Source: Humidesulfovibrio sp.
GTDB taxonomy: Bacteria > Desulfobacterota > Desulfovibrionia > Desulfovibrionales > Desulfovibrionaceae
Length of the DNA stretch: 64,000 nucleotides
Direction: 5' to 3'
Assembly: GCA_031292175.1 (NCBI GenBank)
Contig: JARLHQ010000008.1
Location: forward strand, 1 to 64,000
Shown here: piece by piece, positions 28,242 through 35,557 of the stretch
Position numbering within the stretch: position 1 is the stretch's first letter
Layout of the letters: every line of letters starts with the position of its first letter
Notes under the pieces: model-generated
Seen by the model: the letters and a program-made list of their open reading frames with translations, nothing else
Databases searched by the model: none
What the model was told of the DNA's origin: nothing
Program-made: the position numbers and the translations under genes

Positions 28242-28394
28242 TCATTTGCCATCTTGCTCGCTAACGATAGACTCCATGCTGCCCTCTGTGGGTTCCGCCA
28301 CCGCCCTGAACTGCTCCAGCGCCGCCGCGAGGCTCTCGACAATCCACGCCGCGATGACATCCGGCGCTGGCAGGTTGTCCATGTCGTCAAGGTT
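28242..28394 (-). pseudogene. 3' fragment of a second hsdM
   Basis: Read on the minus strand, this gives LDDMDNLPAPDVIAAWIVES followed by LAAALEQFRAVAE and a short new tail to TGA. It matches the last 40 residues of the intact hsdM of this island with a few substitutions. The fragment overlaps the last codons of the PIN gene in another frame. It is the leftover C-terminus of a related methyltransferase gene, cut by recombination. Confidence 0.75.
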
Positions 28395-30318
28395 GTAAGA
28401 TTTCACCAGCGATCAGCAGGAGCCTTCGAAGAATCCACCGCTCTAGCGACCTCTCCAAAGACTCGTGAATGCTCCGAACCGATGTGCCCCATATCATGTT
28501 CGCGAGAGTAAAGACGAAGAAGGCGGACAGCAGGCCTGTTGTGAGATACCGGTACCAGGCCTGTGCAAGTTGAGGTAGCGTCCATGGAAAGCTCAATAGG
28601 GCACCAGCAGCCAGAACGACGAGGAGGCCGCCACACATGACCTTTGAGGTCACGCGTGCAATACCGGCGGCTCGGCCCCTTATCCTCTCCTGGCGGGCGT
28701 TGTCTCGTTGCTCCAGGGTCGACACAACCTGTTCCGCATCATCGGCCTTTCGGCGTTCACGCGCGACTTGCTCAGTCAAGTCTGCACGGAGGTGTTCCGC
28801 CGCTACGCGGAGAACTTCGGCAATGGTTCCCTCGGCAAAGGTCGAGGTGTCGCCCGCAGTCATGTCCATGAGAGCCCGCTTTGCACTGAGGCTATGGCGC
28901 AATGTAAAATATTCATCTGTTGTGATCTGCCCTTGCTCCTTGAGGCGCGCGATCTCGGTAAGATATGTTTTCCATAGCTCATCAGGCGGCTGCAGGGCTG
29001 CATACGCGTCGGCGAGTAGAAACTTCAGGGGCAAGTCTGGAGCTTGAGTGGGGTTCTTCAGCCAAAGGAGATTCCCCAGAGAGTAGTCAGTCACGCAGAG
29101 GGCAGCACTTCCCTCTGGAGCATCGGCCTGGAAAAAGGCTCGACTCTCCTTCGCGAGTTCGACATTCGTCGTGACAAAGACTGCACCGGACGTCTCTATG
29201 TCGCGGGTGTGTCGGCCACGACGGAGCAGCGCGATTGCCGCGACACAGTCAACATCATGTTCCCGCGCCTTGGGATTTCGATAGCCAATCTTGTTGTCGA
29301 GAGCTTTCTCGAAGCCGCTTTCGTCGACATTAAACTCGGGAATCCGTGCCGGAGGGCCCTCAACCAAGATGCCGTGTGACCTCAACTTCTCTGGAAACCT
29401 GGCGATCATTAGTTCGACATCGGAGGCAGATCTGCCGCTCTCAATGAACCACTCGATGGTAGGGCCATAGGCGTCTTGAAGCTGTCCGCGCCGGAGACGG
29501 GCAGCACACGCGTCCAGAATCCCTTTGGCTTCCTCGAGCGTGAAGTCAAAGCAATATAGCCTGGCCCCGTGGTCACGCAGAATGCGCAGCAGTTCCTCAC
29601 AAGGTGCCTGACGCTCTGGCCCAGCGTAGCCCGCCGCAAAGACCAGGATACTAGTATCGATGTATATCTTTGTGTTTTCAAATTTCTGCGCGACGCGTCC
29701 TGGATCGGGGAGGTATATCGCACTCGCAAGCAGACGCCCCTTCGCGAGGGTCGTGAAGTCGGCAAGGATGTCGGGCTCTGAGTCGCGAGCCCTGGCGAGG
29801 AAAGAGGCCACGGAGTAGACCGCCTCACGGGAGATTCCTTTTGTGTTGAGGGGGGTCTGCTCCGCCTGGGCGTAGAGGAGTTTCAAACTATGATCGGCCA
29901 GGAATTCGCTGACCGCCGCGGCAGCGTCTTCCTCGGACCACTCGGCTCGGCGTTCAGTCCGCACAAACTCGCGCAACCTGGACAGTAAGCGATCATGTAT
30001 TGAGACCACAGAGTTGCGGACATCCGCAAAATTGAGACTGGAGAGCTCAACCGGATTGCGGTAGAAGACACCTGACTGACGCCGGACGTAGTTATGTTTC
30101 GCGGCGCGCTGTAGGACTTGGCGAAGAGGATTCAAGGGCAGATCGAGGCCAAAGCGTTCGCGGAGGTCATTCTGTAGAGCAGGCAACGAAACGACGTCGT
30201 CGCCGCTGTCGCGAAGGGCTTCTGCCACGAAGGGGACGAAGTTCTCGATGTAGTCTCGGCCGCGCTTATCCCAGTTGACCTTGAGAATCGCTAAACTGAC
30301 GAGCGTGTCTATAGACAT
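28387..30318 (-). CDS. wHTH-PIN-coiled coil-two TM protein, candidate defence effector
   Basis: A 643-aa protein of uncommon layout. The N-terminal 110 residues look like a winged-helix or HTH fold (LPALQNDLRERFG). A PIN-like nuclease domain spans about 215-395: KIYIDTSIL with Asp221, an acidic HDVDC around Asp355/Asp357 and VFVTTN near 380, matching the spaced acids and Thr-x-Asn of PIN domains. Residues about 480-550 are helical or coiled coil. Two TM helices lie near 565-585 and 595-615. PIN domains usually cut RNA; a membrane-tethered one beside hsd genes suggests an abortive-infection or toxin role, by inference. The ATG lacks a strong RBS. Confidence 0.75.
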   Translation of the reverse strand: MSIDTLVSLAILKVNWDKRGRDYIENFVPFVAEALRDSGDDVVSLPALQNDLRERFGLDLPLNPLRQVLQRAAKHNYVRRQSGVFYRNPVELSSLNFADVRNSVVSIHDRLLSRLREFVRTERRAEWSEEDAAAAVSEFLADHSLKLLYAQAEQTPLNTKGISREAVYSVASFLARARDSEPDILADFTTLAKGRLLASAIYLPDPGRVAQKFENTKIYIDTSILVFAAGYAGPERQAPCEELLRILRDHGARLYCFDFTLEEAKGILDACAARLRRGQLQDAYGPTIEWFIESGRSASDVELMIARFPEKLRSHGILVEGPPARIPEFNVDESGFEKALDNKIGYRNPKAREHDVDCVAAIALLRRGRHTRDIETSGAVFVTTNVELAKESRAFFQADAPEGSAALCVTDYSLGNLLWLKNPTQAPDLPLKFLLADAYAALQPPDELWKTYLTEIARLKEQGQITTDEYFTLRHSLSAKRALMDMTAGDTSTFAEGTIAEVLRVAAEHLRADLTEQVARERRKADDAEQVVSTLEQRDNARQERIRGRAAGIARVTSKVMCGGLLVVLAAGALLSFPWTLPQLAQAWYRYLTTGLLSAFFVFTLANMIWGTSVRSIHESLERSLERWILRRLLLIAGEILQP

Positions 30319-30411
30319 GGAGTTGCCCCTGCTAAATCGGACACCCTGCGGTTGCTGACGCGCGGATGAGTTTCCTGGGCGACGTTATCCGCAGCCCCTT
30401 GTTGGGGCCCC

Positions 30412-30636
30412 TCACCTTGTAACCGTTGAACCATCCCTGTAGCTGGTCAGAACCGTTGCCACATTGGGATGAGCGTGAACACGTACGTAATCTCGTTCAA
30501 GGTGTTTATCAAAATCTCGGTCGTGCCATTGCTCTCCGGACTTCGCTAAGGCGTGAGCCACAGGAGCAAGCCGAGCATGGAGGCCAACCTCGCAGTTTGC
30601 TTGGTCTGACTGTCTGATCACCTTTAGCTTTTTCAC
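30412..30636 (-). CDS. Doubtful small ORF
   Basis: A 74-aa frame beginning with GTG (KKLKVIRQSDQANCEVG). No clear ribosome binding site or recognised motif is seen, and it lies in the 535-bp gap between hsdM and the PIN gene. It could be real, but the composition (many His, Arg and Val) is also what a shadow frame might give. Confidence 0.2.
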   Translation of the reverse strand: MKKLKVIRQSDQANCEVGLHARLAPVAHALAKSGEQWHDRDFDKHLERDYVRVHAHPNVATVLTSYRDGSTVTR

Positions 30637-30696
30637 ATAGATTCATTTTCCGATATATGTCAACGCCAACCTGCGTGACCAAGCCCACAAGTGATG

Positions 30697-30813
30697 TCGC
30701 CCCGCCGCCACAACCAGGGCATCGATTCTTTTCCGGGCCTGCTACTCGGGCGTGAGGGGCGTTTCGGCGGCGGTCATGTTCACTGTTCTCGGTCGTACGT
30801 GCGGAAGCTTTCG
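30697..30813 (-). pseudogene. 5' fragment of a second hsdR
   Basis: The minus strand reads MTAAETPLTPE, then a TAG, then QARKRIDALVVAAGRH, closely matching the hsdR N-terminus (MTAPETPLTPEQQARKKID). The bases just upstream of the start (GAACAGTGAAC) match too, so the fragment includes the leader. A Gln codon has become TAG and the match then fades. It lies just downstream of hsdM. Confidence 0.75.
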
Positions 30814-30853
30814 TTCCCTGCGTTGGCCTCGACCAGCGAACGACAGGCTAATT

Positions 30854-32320
30854 TCAACAGCTTTCTGGCGTTGCCTCAAGCTCCCCCGCCACAGCCCGGA
30901 ACTGCTCCAGCGCCGCCGCGAGGCTCTCGACAATCTCCGCCGCGATGACACCCGGCGCGGGCAGGTTGTCCAGGTCGTCCAGGCTCTCGTCCTTGAGCCA
31001 GAAGATGTCCATGTTGAGTTTGTCGCGGTTCACAAGCTCCTCATAGCCGAAGCGCTTGAAGCGCTCCGACTCCTGGCGCTGGGCGCGATTCCCCGTGCTA
31101 TAGCACGAGATGAAGTCGTCGAGGTCCGCCCGCGTGAGGGGGTTCTGGACAAGGGTGAAGTGCTTGTTCGTGCGCAGGTCGTAGATCCAGAGCTCTTTGG
31201 TCCAGGGCTCGGTCGCCGCCGGTTTGCGGTCGAAGAAGAGCACGTTGGCTTTTACGCCGGGCTTGTAGAAGATGCCCGAGGGCAGGCGCAACAGGGTGTG
31301 GAAGTCGCAGGCGTCCAGGAGTCGGCGCCGCAGCCCTTCGCCCGCGTTTCCGGCCTCGAAGAGCACGTTGTCAGGCAGGACCACCGCCGCCTTTCCGTCC
31401 TGCTTGAGGATGCTCATGATGTGCTGGAGGAAGTTGAGCTGCTTGTTCGAGGTGGTGTACTTGAAGTCCTCGCGCTCGTAGATTTCCCGCTCCGTGGCGA
31501 CACTCCCGTCCTCTCCCACCACCTTGTAGCTGGACTTCTTGCCGAAGGGCGGGTTCGTCAGCACCATGTCGAAGGACGTCGAGGGCTTCGCGGCGAGGGC
31601 GTCCCCCTGGGTCACGGGGCTTTCGCCGTTGCCGATGCCGTGCAGGTAGAGGTTCATTGCTGACAGGCGCACCACCTCGTCCACGATGTCCACGCCGGTC
31701 AGGGTGGCCTCGCGCAACTTCCTTTGCAGGTCGCGGTCCTGGGATTGCCCCTTCATGTACTCGTAGGCCGCCAGCAGGAAGCCGCCTGTGCCGCAGGCAG
31801 GGTCGCAGATGGTCTGTCCGATTTTCGGGCGCATGACTTCCACCATGGCCTGAATGACCGGGCGCGGCGTGAAGTACTGCCCTGCGCCGGACTTCACCTC
31901 GGCGGCGTTGCGCTCCAGCAGCCCCTCGTAAATGGACCCCTTCACGTCAACGCCGATGGCCAGCCAGTCCTGGTCGTTGATGAGGGACACGACGCGCTTG
32001 AGCTTGGCCGGGTCGGCGAGCTTGTTCTGCGCCTTGCGGAAGATGGTGCCGATGATGCCCTTTTCGAGGGCGAGGGCTTCCAGGGTGCGCCGGTAGTGCA
32101 CTTCCAGCTCGTCGCCGTCCTTGGACGCCAGCGTGCCCCAGCGCCATTTCTCAGGCACGGTGGAGCCTTCCCCAAGCAGGGCGACCCTCTCGGCGTCCAT
32201 CTTGAGGAAGAGCAGGTAGGTGATCTGCTCCACGTAATCGCCATATGAAATGCCCTGGTCGCGCAGGACGTGGGCGTAGTTCCAAACCTTGGCGACGAGT
32301 GCGGAGTGGTCGTTGCTCAT
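30854..32320 (-). CDS. hsdM: Type I restriction-modification DNA methyltransferase subunit
   Basis: HsdM is the N6-adenine methyltransferase of a type I system; it acts with HsdS to protect host DNA. The 488-aa length fits. An N-terminal helical HsdM_N domain (MSNDHSALVAKVWNYAHVLR) is followed by the SAM-binding motif CDPACGTGGFL and catalytic NPPF in VLTNPPFGKKSS. The C-terminus ends LDDLDNLPAPGVIAAEIVES plus a short tail. AAGGA lies before the ATG. It is the last gene of the hsdR-hsdS-nuclease-hsdM run and starts 13 bp after the FokI-like gene, so it shares the transcript. Confidence 0.95.
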   Translation of the reverse strand: MSNDHSALVAKVWNYAHVLRDQGISYGDYVEQITYLLFLKMDAERVALLGEGSTVPEKWRWGTLASKDGDELEVHYRRTLEALALEKGIIGTIFRKAQNKLADPAKLKRVVSLINDQDWLAIGVDVKGSIYEGLLERNAAEVKSGAGQYFTPRPVIQAMVEVMRPKIGQTICDPACGTGGFLLAAYEYMKGQSQDRDLQRKLREATLTGVDIVDEVVRLSAMNLYLHGIGNGESPVTQGDALAAKPSTSFDMVLTNPPFGKKSSYKVVGEDGSVATEREIYEREDFKYTTSNKQLNFLQHIMSILKQDGKAAVVLPDNVLFEAGNAGEGLRRRLLDACDFHTLLRLPSGIFYKPGVKANVLFFDRKPAATEPWTKELWIYDLRTNKHFTLVQNPLTRADLDDFISCYSTGNRAQRQESERFKRFGYEELVNRDKLNMDIFWLKDESLDDLDNLPAPGVIAAEIVESLAAALEQFRAVAGELEATPESC

Positions 32321-32332
32321 TCTTTCTATCCT

Positions 32333-33760
32333 TTATGCGAGGGCTTCCCGCACCATGTCGCCGGTGAGGATGCCGCTCAGGCAAAAGAGGCGCTGGAGGC
32401 CGCTGGACCCCAAATCGACCTGCCGGGGGTCGCGCAGCTTCGCCTCCACCATGGCCACCAGGGCGTCGACCTGGATGAGGCAGACCTCGTTGACGTGGGT
32501 TTCCATCTTGATGGCGCGGATGGCCTCTTCGTAATCGTCCTTGAAGGTGCTGGAGACGAGGACGTAGTAAATGTTGCGGAGCGACCGGCGGCGCTTGAGC
32601 TCCCGGCTCTGCGTAGCGATGTACTCGCGGATGGTCCTGTCGTCGGTGCCCATGCTGTAGCCGTCCGTGCGCACCTTGGCATCCCAGATGACGGCGTAGG
32701 AGTTGTCCTCGTCGAGCGCGCGACCGTCCGGCACGCGGCCTTGCCCCTGGCCCAGGAGCAGCGTGTCGTACCCCAGGATGGTGAAGGCCGCATGGACGTG
32801 CTTTTCAAAGGCCCGCTCCAGGCTGGTCCCCGTGTTCTTGGCCGCAGTGGCCAGGGCGGGGTCGTTCACGGCCATGCGCGGCAGGATGGCGACGATGGGC
32901 GGCACGTAGCTGTCCGGCAGACGCTCCGGCGCGGGCTGGGGCGTGGTGGTCTTGGCCGACTCCACCTGAAGGGCCTTGGCCGGTTCTTGTCCCTTGGGTG
33001 CCTTGGCGGGCTCCACCGGGGCGGGCGCTTCGGATTTTGCGGCAAGCCCGTGTTTGAGCCAGAAGACGTGCTCGACCTCGTACAGGCCGAAAGGCTGCTT
33101 GCCGGTAGTAGTGAAGAGTTGCACCAGTTCCTCGTGGAGGTGCTTGAAGGCGAGATAGTTCTCGGCCAGATCCTCGCCGGGGCTCCACAGGTTGGCGTCG
33201 CCCAGAATGGTGACGCTGCTCTTGTAATACACGGGCCACACGTCCGGGGCCTGCACCTGCCAGAAGTAGGACAGGAAGAAGGGCACGCTGCCGGGGTTGA
33301 CGCAACGCGACTTGGGGTTGCCGAGTTCGACGATGCGCTCGTTTTGCCGCCGCACGAAGTCGGCGAATTCGGAAAGCTGGGCCTTGGCTGCGGCCTCGTC
33401 CTGCGGGGCGGCGATGGCCCGTTGCAGGGGCGGCACGAACTCCTCGACCGAAATTCCGTAGTTGGGCTCGCGGGTCCAATTGAAGAGCATGTTGAAGAAC
33501 ATCTGGCCGTTGAAGCCCCGGAAGCCCCAGCAGTTGTGCGATTTATTGATGCTGTCCACGCCGGATTTGAACTCGCCCAGCGGCGTTTCTCCGGCCAAAA
33601 AGCCCGCGAGGAGCGGCATCAGCTTGGACTTGATGACCTCGCGCCGCTCTGCGTCGAAGGTGATGTTCTCTTCCCAGCACTTCTTGCCGTCCGGGTTCTT
33701 GGCGGCGAGGTACTCCTGCATAAGCTGCACGGCGCGGTCTTTCTGTTCCTGGGTGAGCAT
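32333..33760 (-). CDS. Protein with C-terminal FokI-like nuclease domain inside the hsd operon
   Basis: A 475-aa cytoplasmic protein between hsdS and hsdM. Residues about 1-240 form a helical domain (FNMLFNWTREPNYGISVEEF, PFFLSYFWQVQAPDVWPVYY) of a type seen at the front of some restriction proteins. A Pro/Ala-rich linker (about 245-290) leads to a nuclease-like domain: PDG with Asp345, then IWDAKVRTDGYSMG with Asp360 and Lys362. This D-x14-D-x-K layout and the following GY and E residues closely resemble the cleavage domain of FokI (PDG, VDTK). A strong GGGAGG precedes the ATG. It should be a DNA nuclease recruited to the type I complex or a linked defence effector; this role is inference. 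Confidence 0.85.
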   Translation of the reverse strand: MLTQEQKDRAVQLMQEYLAAKNPDGKKCWEENITFDAERREVIKSKLMPLLAGFLAGETPLGEFKSGVDSINKSHNCWGFRGFNGQMFFNMLFNWTREPNYGISVEEFVPPLQRAIAAPQDEAAAKAQLSEFADFVRRQNERIVELGNPKSRCVNPGSVPFFLSYFWQVQAPDVWPVYYKSSVTILGDANLWSPGEDLAENYLAFKHLHEELVQLFTTTGKQPFGLYEVEHVFWLKHGLAAKSEAPAPVEPAKAPKGQEPAKALQVESAKTTTPQPAPERLPDSYVPPIVAILPRMAVNDPALATAAKNTGTSLERAFEKHVHAAFTILGYDTLLLGQGQGRVPDGRALDEDNSYAVIWDAKVRTDGYSMGTDDRTIREYIATQSRELKRRRSLRNIYYVLVSSTFKDDYEEAIRAIKMETHVNEVCLIQVDALVAMVEAKLRDPRQVDLGSSGLQRLFCLSGILTGDMVREALA

Positions 33761-33772
33761 GGGGCCTCCCGG

Positions 33773-35557
33773 TTATGCCTGGGTGAGGGCGGATGGTGCG
33801 ATGCCGAGGGCGCGGGCCAGGGCTTCGGCCTGTTCGGCGGTGATGGCGCGCTTGCCGGTCTCCATCTGGGACACGTAGGCCTGATTGATGCCTGCGCGGT
33901 CGGCGAGCTGGGCCTGCGAGAGCCCGGCGGCCTTGCGCACGGCGGCGAGACCCGGCACGGAAGAAGAGGCCACGGCGGCAGAAGGCGCGGCTGGTGACGA
34001 AGCGGACGGCTGCGCGGCAGCACGCGCCTTGCTGGGCTTGCTGGGCGTGCGCTGCGCTGCGCTCCTGGCCGGGCGCGCACTCTGCGCGGCACGCTCGGCG
34101 GCGATGCGCTTCAGCAACTCCTCGGCGGGCTCGTCGTTCGGGTCCTGGGGCACCAGCTTGCCGGAGAAGGCGGCCTTTAGGATGGACTGGCGAAGGCCCC
34201 CTGTGCTGGTGGCAACCTTGGCCAGCTCCTTTGCCATCACATCGGCGATGACCAACCGCCGTTCCAGGTCATCGACCAACTCGGCAAGTTCTTGAAGCGG
34301 GGGGAGCGGGACAGGGATACTTTGCACCAAATCTTTGTTGAGCGCAGGCTGGTTGCCGCCTTGGCCGCGCTTCCGATTCAGGTCATAACGGGACGCAAGG
34401 TAGTGGTAGATATACTCCGGTGGCACCGGCGTCTCGGAGACACGAATTGCCGCACTGTTCTGGCTATGGCAGGCAGGAATGTCCAAGATGGCGACTTGGC
34501 CGCGCGTCTTGCCCTCGCCAATCATGGCAATCAGAATTGTCCCCTTGGGGTGGAGCTTGATGGATGAGTTTTGGTAGCCCAACTCGCTAACGGTCTCCTT
34601 GGTCGCCTTGATACGGCAAAACGCGACCTCCCCGCTGCTTGCCCAAGGGATTCCACCATTCCAGTATGTGGACTCCTTTCGCGATGGGGTGGAGCCAATG
34701 AACACGTTGAAGAGCTGGCCGATGGAAGTCCACGCCCACCCCTGCGGCAACTCCGGCAGCCCCTCGGTGTTCGGCCCCTGCGGCTCCACGTAGCGGGACT
34801 TCCAGGCGTCGTCCGTGGGGCGCTTGCCCTTGGCGCGCAGCTTCTCCAGCTCGGCCTTTTCCCAGGCTGCGCGCCGGGCCTTGAGGATGCGCTTCAGCAG
34901 CGCCTCGCCGCTCTCCAGCGTGTCCGCGTTCCGCTCGCGCCAGGCGCGGGTCAACTCGCCCGTCACCGCCGCCTTGAGCACGGACTGCCGGTAACGCTTG
35001 AGCTGCGCCTGCGCGCGCCGCAGGTTCTCCTCGCCCTTGTCCAGGTCGGAGAAGAGTTCCTCGATGCGGGAGACGATGCGGGCCTGTTCGGCGGAGGGGG
35101 GCAAAGGGAAAGGATACGGGGCGACGGTGGATGGCTTGACCCGCATGAGAGAGCCGCCGACACCGGACACATTCTGGGCCAAAAAAATCTTCACGCAATC
35201 TTGGTTGAGAAAGAGCTTCAAATATGCGGCTTGGCAGGCTCCCGAAGGCGAAAACCGGATCCACTCCGTCGACGCAATGGTCGGGGGGGCATGGACTCCG
35301 ACCACCCAGGAACGGTTGATGCGCGGATTGATTTTGCACAGGAGCACGTCGCCGGGGTCAACCTGCTGCTTTGTCGAGCCGACCTCTTTGCCGTATACGA
35401 CCTCGGGGCTTCCGGTCTCGAAGCTCGGAACGCTGTAAAGAACAAAGCGCGTTTCTGGCTGTCTTGCAGGGTCAACGGTCGTCCCTCTGGCCGAGAGAAA
35501 TTCTCCCAGGGACGTGAGTACCCAGCTTTCCGGCAATGCAAATGCAGGGGTTGTCAT
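33773..35557 (-). CDS. hsdS: Type I specificity subunit fused to a C-terminal XRE-type HTH
   Basis: HsdS sets the DNA target of the type I complex. Two target-recognition halves are visible: LPESWVLTSLGEFLS near residue 8 and LPQGWAWTSIGQLFN near 270, each ending in PLPP plus a conserved helical spacer (AEQARIVSRIEELFSDLD; LQELAELVDDLERRL). After about residue 460 an Ala/Pro/Ser-rich linker leads to a complete XRE-like HTH (LAAVRKAAGLSQAQLADRAG, then YVSQMETGKRAITAEQAEAL). That fusion is unusual. The start is taken as the ATG at 35557, overlapping the hsdR stop as TGATG; the track's GTG is one codon earlier. The length is 594 aa against about 400-450 for ordinary HsdS. Confidence 0.93.
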   Translation of the reverse strand: MTTPAFALPESWVLTSLGEFLSARGTTVDPARQPETRFVLYSVPSFETGSPEVVYGKEVGSTKQQVDPGDVLLCKINPRINRSWVVGVHAPPTIASTEWIRFSPSGACQAAYLKLFLNQDCVKIFLAQNVSGVGGSLMRVKPSTVAPYPFPLPPSAEQARIVSRIEELFSDLDKGEENLRRAQAQLKRYRQSVLKAAVTGELTRAWRERNADTLESGEALLKRILKARRAAWEKAELEKLRAKGKRPTDDAWKSRYVEPQGPNTEGLPELPQGWAWTSIGQLFNVFIGSTPSRKESTYWNGGIPWASSGEVAFCRIKATKETVSELGYQNSSIKLHPKGTILIAMIGEGKTRGQVAILDIPACHSQNSAAIRVSETPVPPEYIYHYLASRYDLNRKRGQGGNQPALNKDLVQSIPVPLPPLQELAELVDDLERRLVIADVMAKELAKVATSTGGLRQSILKAAFSGKLVPQDPNDEPAEELLKRIAAERAAQSARPARSAAQRTPSKPSKARAAAQPSASSPAAPSAAVASSSVPGLAAVRKAAGLSQAQLADRAGINQAYVSQMETGKRAITAEQAEALARALGIAPSALTQA

